From Leucobacter massiliensis (lineage in GTDB: Bacteria; Actinomycetota; Actinomycetes; Actinomycetales; Microbacteriaceae), in assembly GCF_002982315.1 (NCBI RefSeq), contig NZ_MWZD01000015.1, positions 1-63,485 on the forward strand: a DNA stretch of 63,485 nucleotides, written 5' to 3'. The position numbers and the translations under genes are program-made. The notes below the pieces were generated by a model that worked only from the letters and a program-made list of their open reading frames with translations, searched no databases and was not told the DNA's origin. Shown in pieces: positions 44,364 to 52,377 of this stretch. Each line of letters opens with the position of its first letter. Position 1 is the stretch's first letter.

Positions 44364-45554
44364 ATGAGCAGCAGTGTTCCGACATCCCCGACCGCCGTGC
44401 AGGGGGCCCGCCCGGCGCAAGCCGTGCCGGGAGCAGCCCCCGCCGCAACCCCCGCGCCCGCTGCGACGCCCGCGCCCGCTGCGGCGCCCGCGTCTGCTGC
44501 GGCGCCCGCGTCTGCTGCGGCGCCCGCGCCTGCTGCGGCGCCCGCGTCTGCTGCGGCGCCCGCGCCTGCTGCGGCGCCCGCGCCCGGTGCGGCGCCCGCG
44601 CCTGCTGCGGCGCCCGCGCCCGGTGCGGCGTTCGGGCCCGCCGGGGTGGTGCTCGCCTTCCAGTCCGTGCAGCAGTTCGGCACCGAAGAGAACACCCCCG
44701 CCCAGCCCGGCACCCCTGCCCCGGGGGAGCGGCCCGTCTCGCAGCAGGAGCCGCGTGCGGAGGCGGCCCCGGCCGCTGCGCTGGCAGTGGTGCCGGAGGC
44801 TGCGGCCCCGTCGCCCGCGGACCCGGAGGCTCCGGCCGTGCTCGCGGCGTCCGCACCGGCCGCCGCTGCAACTGGGGCGGTGGACGCGGCAGTGACTGCG
44901 GCTGCGGGGGTGGTGAGCGGTTCCATGGTTCCCGCACTCGCTCCCGGCTCCCTCGTGATCAACGAGGGCGTCGACACGGCCCGGGTGTGCGACACGATCG
45001 GGCCGGGGGACGTGGTCACGTACACGATGAACGGGGCCGGGCAGGTCACCCACCGGGTCACCGAGATCCTGCCCGCCACCGACCGGGAAGGGCCCGCGTG
45101 CCGGCTCACGGTGCAGGGCGATGCGAACGCGCAACCCGATGCTGCGGTCGCCCCGGAGCAGCTGCGCGGGGTGATGCTGTACGCGGTGCCGGTGCTGGGC
45201 TGGCTGTGGGCGGGTTTCGGGCCGGTCGGGGCGGCCGCGCTGATGCTGCTGCCCGCGATCGCGCTCGCCTGCACCGGGTGGCTCCTCGGGCGCCGCCGCG
45301 ACGACCCCGCCCAGATCGACTGGGCCGCCGAACGCGACAGCACCCCCGCCCCGGCTCCCCGGCCTCGGCGCGTGCCCCGCGCAGCCCGGGACGCCGGCCG
45401 CCCAGCCGCCGAAACGGTGACGGTGCGAGACGAGGAGACGGAAGCGGCCGTTTCCCGGAAGCCGCGCGTGCACGCCCACGCCGCACCCAGCCGAACCACC
45501 CCCCGGCGCACCCTGGGCCCCGTGTCCGTGCCGGGGTGCGGCGGGTGCTGGTGA
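44364..45554 (+). CDS. S26 signal peptidase with Ala/Pro repeat domain
   Basis: A signal peptidase I of the SipW/ER-like type, expected to process pilin precursors. The catalytic Ser lies in VVSGSMVPALAPGSLV, followed by GPGDVVTYTMNGAGQVTHRVTEIL, where the His replaces the Lys of the Ser-Lys class, and GDANAQPDAAVAPEQLRG. A C-terminal hydrophobic pair (LYAVPVLGWLWAGFGPVGAAALMLLPAIALA) precedes a basic tail. Before the catalytic domain lies an extraordinary Ala/Pro-rich region. The first membrane span normal for the family is not evident. Coding-like sequence continues upstream of the ATG at 44364 to the adapter scar, so the true N-terminus is unresolved. Its end overlaps the sortase gene. Confidence 0.75.
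   Translation: MSSSVPTSPTAVQGARPAQAVPGAAPAATPAPAATPAPAAAPASAAAPASAAAPAPAAAPASAAAPAPAAAPAPGAAPAPAAAPAPGAAFGPAGVVLAFQSVQQFGTEENTPAQPGTPAPGERPVSQQEPRAEAAPAAALAVVPEAAAPSPADPEAPAVLAASAPAAAATGAVDAAVTAAAGVVSGSMVPALAPGSLVINEGVDTARVCDTIGPGDVVTYTMNGAGQVTHRVTEILPATDREGPACRLTVQGDANAQPDAAVAPEQLRGVMLYAVPVLGWLWAGFGPVGAAALMLLPAIALACTGWLLGRRRDDPAQIDWAAERDSTPAPAPRPRRVPRAARDAGRPAAETVTVRDEETEAAVSRKPRVHAHAAPSRTTPRRTLGPVSVPGCGGCW
44460..44639. repeat. 18-bp x 10 coding tandem repeat
   Basis: Ten units based on GCTGCGGCGCCCGCGTCT encode (A-A-A-P-A-S/P) six-residue repeats in the signal peptidase. Copy-number change keeps frame, a typical variable-number locus, and also a likely cause of assembly trouble. Confidence 0.92.
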
Positions 45555-46990
45555 TCGTGCTGGTGCTCGCCGGGGTGGGGGTGTTGACGTATCCGGCGGC
45601 GGGGAACTGGTTCAGTGACCGGCAGCACGCCGCCCAGTTGCGCAGCTACACGGAGCAGGTGGAGCGCACGCCCGGCCGGGAGCTGCAATCCATGCTGGAT
45701 GCGGCCCATGCCTACAATGCGGAGCTGCCCAACGGGCCCTTGCGGGATCCGTACGCGATCGACGCGGCCGGGAAGCCGATCCCGATCGGGCAGGGCAAAG
45801 ACGCCTACGAGCAGACCTTGAACGTGGACGGTGACGGGACGATGGGGCGGCTCGTGATCCCGAAGATCGGGGTGTCATTGCCGATCTTCCACGACACGGG
45901 GAAGAAGTCCCTGGATGCGGGGGTGGGGCACCTGTACGGTTCCGGCCTCCCGGTCGGCGGGACCGGGGTGCACAGTGTGCTCACCGCGCACTCCGGGGTG
46001 GTCGGGGCGCACCTGTTCACGAACCTCGACAAGCTTGAGAAAGGGGACGTGTTCTGGGTGGATGTCGCCGGGGAGAAGATCGCGTACAAGGTCGACCAGA
46101 TCACGGTCGTGCTGCCCACGGAACTCGACGCGCTGCGGCAGATCCCCGGCGGCGACTACCTCACCCTGGTGACCTGCACCCCGACCGGGGTGAACACGCA
46201 CCGGCTCCTGGTGCGCGGGAAGCGCACCACCCTCGATGATCCGAAGGTCGCCGAGGAACTGGAAGCCGAGCAGGATCCTGGGCCGGGGTTCCCGTGGTGG
46301 ACGCTGCCCGTCCCGGCCGCCCTGGGGCTCTTGATCCCCGTCACCCGCGACCTGGGTGGGAAGGCGCCCGTGCGGGGTGCGGGGGAGGGGCCGCAGCTGC
46401 GTCTCGCGTATCGTGCGGCGGGCAGCCGGGAACTGGCACGGTGGCGGGCGTTCCGGGCGCGAGTGCCCGCAGGCTCGGTCCCGGACCCCATTGATGCGGA
46501 ACTGCGGGGGCGCCTCACGGATGATGACGCGGTCACCCTGCACCTGGCGCGGGGTGCGGGCGGGGTGCACACCTGGGGGTTGTACGTGGGCGGGGCGCAG
46601 CTCGCGGTCTCCGCGTGCGCGTTCACGCATCCGCGGGCCGCTCTCGATGACGCCCGCACCATCGCCGGGGGCAGCCTGCTGGCCGGGGTGCACCCGTGGC
46701 CGGGGTGGCGTCGGCGTTACGGGTGGGTCCTCGGCCTGGACCGGGAGCCCGCGCTCATGGCCCCTGCCCCCCTCCGAAGCGCGGAGCTGGCGCGTGCGGA
46801 GGCGTGGCGGGTCGCCCGGCTCCTCGCAGGCGCCTCCCACCCCCCGGCCGGCACCACCGCACCCGGAAGCACCGGGCAGGACGACGCCACCGGGCAGGAC
46901 GCCGCCCGGCGGGATGGTGCCGCTGGGCGGGATGCCGCTGGGGACGATCCTGCCGGGCGGGATGCGACGCCTGAGAGGGGCCGGTCGTGA
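45536..46990 (+). CDS. srtC: Class C (pilin-polymerising) sortase with novel C-terminal domain
   Basis: A transpeptidase linking pilin subunits through the LPLTG Thr and the pilin-motif Lys. An N-terminal membrane span is followed by the class C lid motif DPY (Asp71). Catalytic His152 is in LTAHSG, Cys214 in TLVTCTPTG and Arg223 in THRLLVRGKR, so all key residues are present. The usual C-terminal span reads FPWWTLPVPAALGLLIPV (about 245-265). Normal class C enzymes end soon after it, but here about 220 more residues follow, including ARWRAFRARVPAGSVPDPIDAELRGRL and VHPWPGWRRRYGWVLGLDREP, of no recognised family. The GTG at 45536 overlaps the peptidase gene. Confidence 0.88.
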   Translation: MRRVLVIVLVLAGVGVLTYPAAGNWFSDRQHAAQLRSYTEQVERTPGRELQSMLDAAHAYNAELPNGPLRDPYAIDAAGKPIPIGQGKDAYEQTLNVDGDGTMGRLVIPKIGVSLPIFHDTGKKSLDAGVGHLYGSGLPVGGTGVHSVLTAHSGVVGAHLFTNLDKLEKGDVFWVDVAGEKIAYKVDQITVVLPTELDALRQIPGGDYLTLVTCTPTGVNTHRLLVRGKRTTLDDPKVAEELEAEQDPGPGFPWWTLPVPAALGLLIPVTRDLGGKAPVRGAGEGPQLRLAYRAAGSRELARWRAFRARVPAGSVPDPIDAELRGRLTDDDAVTLHLARGAGGVHTWGLYVGGAQLAVSACAFTHPRAALDDARTIAGGSLLAGVHPWPGWRRRYGWVLGLDREPALMAPAPLRSAELARAEAWRVARLLAGASHPPAGTTAPGSTGQDDATGQDAARRDGAAGRDAAGDDPAGRDATPERGRS

Positions 46991-47115
46991 GGGTCCGCAG
47001 GAGTATCGGGTGGGTGTGCTGGGCGGTGGCGGCCACCCTGCTCGTGCTGCTCGCCGGGACCGCGGGGGTGGCTGCGGTGCGGGGCATTATGGGTGTTGGT
47101 AGGGAAAGAGGTTGA
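46987..47115 (+). CDS. Membrane-anchored protein, cut by assembly scar
   Basis: GTG overlaps the sortase stop (GTGA). About 35 residues are visible: VRVRRSIGWVCWAVAATLLV and further hydrophobic residues, a signal peptide or anchor. At about 47090-47115 the sequence changes to poly-T and adapter-like DNA, so the stop at 47113 is not genuine. The real protein, probably a further pilus-locus component, is missing. Confidence 0.6.
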   Translation: MRVRRSIGWVCWAVAATLLVLLAGTAGVAAVRGIMGVGRERG

Positions 47116-47116
47116 T

Positions 47117-47197
47117 TTTTTTGTATACGTAAGCGGTCGACGATAAAGAGATAACCACTGCATATGGGCGGCAGCGTCAGGGGTGAATAAGGAACAG
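47117..47197 (-). other. Nextera i5 adapter remnant, opposite orientation
   Basis: A T-run (47116-47122) and a noisy P5 segment lead to ACTGCATA (47157-47164, exact index match). TCGTCGGCAGCGTC follows at 12 of 14 (47165-47178) and then the 19-base transposase end at 14 of 19 (47179-47197). Genuine sequence resumes at 47198. Confidence 0.9.
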
Positions 47198-48461
47198 GGG
47201 CTGGACCGAGCTGCAGCTGGCGGCCCTTGCCCGCCGTGAGGAGGTCCTGGCGGAGCGCAAGCGGGTGCTCGCCGCACGCGAGGCGGAGGCGCAGTCCGAA
47301 CTGCAGGCCTTGTCCGAGCGGTCCGCGCAGCTGGGGCAGCGCCTGCACCTCGTAACCGAGTGGGAGGAGCGCTTGCACGCGCGCGAGAGCGCTCTGGCCG
47401 ATCGTGAGGGGGAACTCGCGCAGGCCGAACAGGATCTGGCGCGCCGGCGGGGCCTGGTCGAGGCGGCCGAGGAGGACGTGGCCGGGGAGATGGTGAAGCT
47501 CGCCCACGAGCAGGAAGCGTTCGCGGCGGAGCGGGCGAGCCTCGTCTCGGAGCGGGCGGAGCTTGCCGCGTGGCAGGAGCGTTTGGGGGTGCTGCGGCAG
47601 GAGGTCCTCGATTTCCAGGGCGTGCACGAATCCCGGGCTGCGGAACTCCAGGAGCGGGAGGCACAGCTGGCACGCCGGGCGGAGGAGCTGGCTGCTTTGG
47701 AGATCGCGATCACCGGACGCGAGACCGGGTTCGCCCAGCAGGAAGAGGAGCTGCGGCAGCGGGAGCGGGCGGTCATGGAGCGGGAGCAGGATGTGCTCGC
47801 CCGCACCGAGCAGTTGTGGGAGGAGCGGGCGCAGCTGGCGGTGCTGGCCTCCGAGCAGCGCGTGCAGGGGGCTGCGGTGGAGCGGGAGCGTGACGCGCTG
47901 GAGGGGCGCGCCCGCGATCTGGAGGCCCGCGCCCGGGAGCTCGAGTCGCGTGCGCGGCTCGTGGACGAGCGCACCCGCGGCCTGGACGAGCGCGAACGCG
48001 CCCTCGACGGGCTGCTGCGCGCGGCCGAAGGACGCCCGTACCGTGCTGACACGACCCCCGTCGGCCCCGTGCCCGCCTCGGCGGCGGCTCCAAGCCCGTG
48101 GCGCCCGTTCGAGGGGCGGAACCTCTCCGTGGATCCGCCGGCGGAGCGAGCCTATTCCCGGGCGGAAGCCCCCGCACAGCCAGCCGCCCGGGGCGGGTCC
48201 GTCGCGCCGGCGGGGGCGGAGCGTGCCACCTTCGAGGCGTCGCTGAGGAAGATGGAGGAGTCGTTCCGCCTGCACGAGGCAGCCTTCGCGCGGAACGCGG
48301 ACCGCAGCGGGCCCGCCTGGCAGCGCCCCGCCGCAGACGCGGCCGGGGATCCGGCCACAGGGATCCCTGCTGGTCCCGTCCCGCCGTCCCTGGCGGCGGT
48401 GCTGCCACCGGAAGCGGACACCCAGCCCGGTGCTCCGGGCCGGTGGAGCGCCGCCAGCTAG
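47198..48461 (+). CDS. Coiled-coil protein, 5' end lost at assembly scar
   Basis: An open frame enters directly from the scar ([31 protein letters not shown]) and runs 420 codons. About 270 residues form a continuous, Glu/Arg/Ala-rich coiled coil with heptad-like QEREAQLARRAEELA patterns. A Pro/Ala-rich linker follows, then a short helix (ERATFEASLRKMEESFRLHEAAFARN). It resembles filament or polarity scaffolds of actinobacteria in general composition only. It lies 130 bp before a DivIVA-like gene, suggesting a cytoskeletal pair (inference). The true start is unknown. Confidence 0.65.
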
Positions 48462-48591
48462 GGCCCCGCCCCGGCCGAACCCGGAATGGACACCATAGGC
48501 GGGCAAGCCTCCCGCGGGGGCTGCACCGGCCCGGCAGGGGCCGCACAGACACACGACACACGACCCAGCTATCAGGAAAGAGACAGTACGC

Positions 48592-49761
48592 ATGAGTTCG
48601 GATACGGCAGACACCAGCAACGTGATCGAGTTCCGCCGCAAGTTCGGCGGCTACGACCCGATCGACGTGGAACGGATCGTCGCCGAGCTGAGAGACCGGC
48701 TGAGCCGCGCCGAGGACCGCATCAGCCGCGCCGAGGAAGGCAAGAGCCGCGCCGAGGAAGAACGCTTCGAAGCGCAGCGCCTCGCCCAGAAGATGGCGCG
48801 CGATCTCGCCGAAGCCAAAGAACGGGCCGCGGCCGTCAAACCCAACTTCGCGGAACTCGGCGAAGCGTTCGAGGAAACCCTCCGCGTCGCCGAGGCGCAG
48901 GCCGCACGGATGGTGCAGGACGCCACCGAAGAAGCCCGCGAACTCCTCCAGCAGGCCCGCCAGGAGGCGTTCACGCTGCGTGAGACCGCGACCCGGGAAG
49001 CGCAGCACGCGACCGAGAGCGCGACCCGTGTCGCCGAGCAGACCCGCATGGACGCCGAAGCCCACGCTGCCCGCGTGGTGCAGGAAGCCGAAGAGCAGCT
49101 CGCCCGCGCCCAGGACGTCGAAGAACGCGCGCAGCGGCAGGCCGCGCAGATTCTCGCGGAAGTCGAGAAAGAAGCCGCGGACGTGCGCGCTGAAGCGAGC
49201 CGTGCCGCGGAACAGATCCGGCGCATGGCCGAGGAAGTCCTGCACCAGGCACAAGAACGACAGGTCAGCGTGGAAGCGGAACTCAGCCGCCTCACCGAGG
49301 AAGCCGAACGCGAGCGGGCCCGCAGCCAGGCCGAAGCCGAACAGTACGCGAACGAAGCGTACGAGAAAGCCGACGCGCACGTGGCCGCGGGCAGCCGGCG
49401 CGCTGCGGAACTCGTCGAGGAAGCCGAACAGGTCCTCGCCCGGATGCGCGCCACCGGGGAACAGGAGCTGGCACAAGCTCAGGCCCAGGCCGAACAGCTG
49501 ACCGCGCAGGCCATGGTCTGGGCGAGCACCCTCACCCGCGACACGGACGACCTGCTCTCCACCATGACCCTGGATGTGGAAACCCAGTTGGAGGATCTGA
49601 GCCGGCAGCGCAAAGTCCTCACCAAGTTCCTCGAGAAAACCCAGCAGCACACCCAAGCCCGCGAGAACACCGGCATGCTCTCCCTCGGCGCCATCACCCC
49701 CGCACCCGCACACGACACCCGAAACCCCGAACGACCCGACCGCAGCAACACCAGCGCGTAA
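48592..49761 (+). CDS. DivIVA-like coiled-coil scaffold protein
   Basis: A 389-residue protein. The first 35 residues (VIEFRRKFGGYDPIDVERIVAELRDRL) resemble the membrane-binding DivIVA/GpsB start with its Phe...GYDxxDV motif. A continuous Ala/Glu/Arg-rich coiled coil to about residue 320 follows, with EAEQY and REAQHATESATRVAEQ repeats like Scy and FilP scaffolds. A short disordered tail carries TPAPAHDTRNPERPDRS. Likely polar or septal localisation (inference). The ATG at 48592 is supported by AGGAAAGAG. It may cooperate with the coiled-coil protein just upstream. Confidence 0.75.
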   Translation: MSSDTADTSNVIEFRRKFGGYDPIDVERIVAELRDRLSRAEDRISRAEEGKSRAEEERFEAQRLAQKMARDLAEAKERAAAVKPNFAELGEAFEETLRVAEAQAARMVQDATEEARELLQQARQEAFTLRETATREAQHATESATRVAEQTRMDAEAHAARVVQEAEEQLARAQDVEERAQRQAAQILAEVEKEAADVRAEASRAAEQIRRMAEEVLHQAQERQVSVEAELSRLTEEAERERARSQAEAEQYANEAYEKADAHVAAGSRRAAELVEEAEQVLARMRATGEQELAQAQAQAEQLTAQAMVWASTLTRDTDDLLSTMTLDVETQLEDLSRQRKVLTKFLEKTQQHTQARENTGMLSLGAITPAPAHDTRNPERPDRSNTSA

Positions 49762-49797
49762 CCCCCGCAGACAGGCCCACCGTGAGGAGGTGACGCG

Positions 49798-50997
49798 ATG
49801 ATGCGTCCCGGCGAGACGACCGTGCAGAGCGCCCCGGAGACCACGCCCGCACCGGGGCCGGCGATCCCCCCGCGGGAGCCCGGCCCCGAGGCCAGGGTGC
49901 AGCTCGTGGCCCTGATCCGCGAGCGGATCACGAATCTCCAGGCGCTCCTCGGGAGGGACACGACCGCCCTCGACCTGGAACACGACGCCGACGACCACGG
50001 CCTCCTCGGCCAGGTCGCCGAGCGGCTGCTCGCGCAGCTGCAGCACCCCGAGGAGCGGTCCCGCCGCCTCATCGGGGAGCGGATCGTCGCCGGCCTCGCC
50101 CCGAACGTGCGAGACCCGCGCTTCTTCCGCACCGAACTCGGAGTGCTGCTCGCGCAGGCGGGCGCGGGGATCGACCAGGCGGGCGTTGTGTCGCTGCGAG
50201 ACGCCGCCGCGAGCCTTGGCGTGGACACCCGCACCGTCGCCGGCATGATCGCCGACGGCCGCCTCCACACGCTCGGCGACGGCGTCGCCGCAGCATCCGT
50301 CCACGCCCTCGCCGCCCGCACCGCGCACTCGGGCGCGCAGCCCGGTCACCGCTCCGAGATCGAGCCGTACCACCCCGCCGGCCGCCCCGGCACCGAGTCC
50401 ATCACCGACGGGGAGCCGCACCCCGTCTTCGGGGAGTACGGCCGCCTGGCCGACACGGGGGAGCTCGTGCAGTGCCACGCCTGCGGAGGCTGGTTCTCCA
50501 CCCTCCCCTCCCACCTGCGCGTCCACCGCCTCAGCTCCGCCGCATACCGCGAACGCTACGGCCTGAGCCCCGACACCCCGCTCGCCGCGCGCACCGTGCG
50601 GGAGCGGCTCTCCGCCAAGGGCCGCCGGGCGCCCGCGCACGAACTCGTCTCACCCGTATTCCGGGCGCGGGTGGAGGAGTGCGCCGCATTCTGCGACAGC
50701 CACCAGGGGCGCCTGCCCGGGCGCGGCACCCTGGCCGAACCCGCCGAGCGCGCCCTCGGCGAGTGGCTGCGCAGCGTCACCCTGCTCATCCAGCGCCGCC
50801 CCGCCGAGAAGGCCTACCTCGACGAGGGGCGGATCGCGCTCCTCGACGAGCGCCTCCCCGGGTGGCGCAGCCTCACCACCGCCCTCGCCGTCACCACCGC
50901 GCACCCGCAGTGGGCGGGCGAACTCCGCGCCGGGGCTGGGAATCCACCGGCGGACGCCCAGAATGCAGCTTCGGGCATGGGTGCGCCGATAGCGTGA
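49798..50997 (+). CDS. MucR-type zinc-finger protein with helicase-associated domain
   Basis: A 399-residue probable DNA-binding protein with three modules. An excisionase/MerR-like helix-turn-helix (VSLRDAAASLGVDTRTVAGMIADGRL) lies at about 130-160. A Ros/MucR zinc finger follows with Cys226, Cys229, His239 and His243 (CHACGGWFSTLPSHLRVHRLSSAAYRERYGL). C-terminal is a helicase-associated-like segment (ALGEWLRSVTLLIQRRPAEKAYLDEGRIALLDERLPGW). MucR fingers are best known in alphaproteobacteria and some phages, so this combination is unusual. Tandem ATGs at 49798 and 49801 follow GAGGAGG. It ends the coiled-coil gene trio, possibly one operon. Confidence 0.72.
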   Translation: MMRPGETTVQSAPETTPAPGPAIPPREPGPEARVQLVALIRERITNLQALLGRDTTALDLEHDADDHGLLGQVAERLLAQLQHPEERSRRLIGERIVAGLAPNVRDPRFFRTELGVLLAQAGAGIDQAGVVSLRDAAASLGVDTRTVAGMIADGRLHTLGDGVAAASVHALAARTAHSGAQPGHRSEIEPYHPAGRPGTESITDGEPHPVFGEYGRLADTGELVQCHACGGWFSTLPSHLRVHRLSSAAYRERYGLSPDTPLAARTVRERLSAKGRRAPAHELVSPVFRARVEECAAFCDSHQGRLPGRGTLAEPAERALGEWLRSVTLLIQRRPAEKAYLDEGRIALLDERLPGWRSLTTALAVTTAHPQWAGELRAGAGNPPADAQNAASGMGAPIA

Positions 50998-51070
50998 GGA
51001 ACAGCGATCGGCACCAGCCCATGGCTTCACCGGATCGCTCCGCGGTTCACAACCGGAACAGGTGCCGCGT

Positions 51071-52168
51071 ATGACGAGCTCCACCCTCCCCGCCCTCGAC
51101 GGGCTCGGGCCCCTCCGCCCCACCCGGGCGAAGGCCTCAGACTTCCCGCCCATCGCGAAGGCCTACACGCGCGTCTCCGAGGTGGTGCGCGAGTCCGGCC
51201 TGCTGCGCCGGGCGCCCGTGTTCTACGCCTTCACCGGCGCGATGATCCTGCTCGCCCTCGGAGGCGCCGTCACCGGCTTCGTCCTGCTCGGCGACAGCTG
51301 GTTCCAGCTCCTCATCGCCGCCGCCACCGGCCTGATCTTCACCCAGATCGCCTTCCTCGCGCACGAGGCAGCGCACCGGCAGATCCTGAAGCTCGGCCCC
51401 GCGAACGACCGGCTCGCGCGCATCCTCGCCGGCTCCATCGGGATGAGCTACTCCTGGTGGGACTCCAAGCACAGCCGCCACCACTCGAACCCCAACCGGG
51501 TGGGCAAGGATCCCGACATCGAAGTCGACACGATCTCCTTCATCGAGGAGGACGCCGCCCAGGCCACCGGGCTGCGGCGCCTGCTCACGCGCAAGCAGGG
51601 CTGGCTGTTCTTCCCCCTCCTCACCCTCGAAGGCCTCAACCTCCACTTCCACAGCCTCAGGCACCTGCTCAGCCGGGAACCCGTGAAGGGGCGCTGGACG
51701 GAGCTGTCCATCATCGCCGCGCGGTTCGTCCTCTGCTACGCCCCCGTCTTCCTCTTCCTCCCCCTGGGCATGGCGTTCGCCTTCATCGGGGTGCAGCTCG
51801 CCGTGTTCGGCGTGTACATGGGCGCCTCCTTCGCCCCCAACCACAAGGGCATGCCCGTCATCGCGCACGACGCGAAGCTCGACTTCTTCACGAAGCAGGT
51901 GCGCACCTCGCGCAACATCCGCGGCGGCTGGTGGGCCACGATCCTCATGGGCGGCCTGAACTACCAGGTGGAGCACCACCTCTTCCCGAGCATGGCCCGC
52001 CCCCACCTCGCGAAGGCACGCGAAATCGTGCGCGAGCACTGCCGCACCCTCGACGTGCCCTACACCGAGACCTCGCTCTTCCGCTCCTACGCGATCGTGA
52101 TCGACTACCTCAACCGGGTCGGCCTCGCCGCGCGCGACCCCTTCGAGTGCCCCATCACCGCGCAGGAC
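51071..52168 (+). CDS. Membrane fatty acid (acyl-CoA) desaturase, 3' end lost
   Basis: A di-iron desaturase introducing a double bond into acyl chains at the membrane. All three histidine boxes are present: HEAAH (98-102), HSRHH (134-138) and QVEHH (299-303). Paired hydrophobic segments lie at about 40-90 and 215-255. The protein resembles the actinobacterial DesA3-like group, whose members end ...DPFECP plus a few residues. Here the last few codons are replaced by adapter-derived sequence at 52168 (the frame continues CLLYPPDAAG), so the annotated end at 52339 would be false. The ATG at 51071 is preferred; GTG at 51062 is possible. Confidence 0.88.
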
Positions 52169-52208
52169 TGTCTCTTATACCCACCTGACGCTGCCGGCGG
52201 CATCCCCT
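52168..52208 (+). other. Nextera i5 adapter remnant (assembly artefact)
   Basis: The transposase end matches at 17 of 19 (52168-52186) and GACGCTGCCGACGA at 12 of 14 (52187-52200). The index position (52201-52208) is half matched. It replaces the desaturase stop codon. DNA from about 52209 to 52377 looks like ordinary upstream sequence of the next gene. Confidence 0.9.
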
Positions 52209-52377
52209 CCCGCGGCGATCCCTCCAGCGGCGATCGGCCCCGACTTGTCGCCCGTGCGCGCGTGGAGTACCTTGGGAAGGTCGTCTATGTCGTGCGGGGA
52301 GTGCGCGGCAGAGGCGACTTTCGTGCGTCTGGGGAGTGACGCGACTCAAGTCAGTCATGCCTTCAGGAGGATGCCCT

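Noticed and set aside
52245..52377. Small CxxC-containing frame MSCGECAAEATF ahead of the LAXTG protein
   Set aside because: It overlaps the next gene's ribosome-binding site and start, has no ribosome-binding site of its own and is short.
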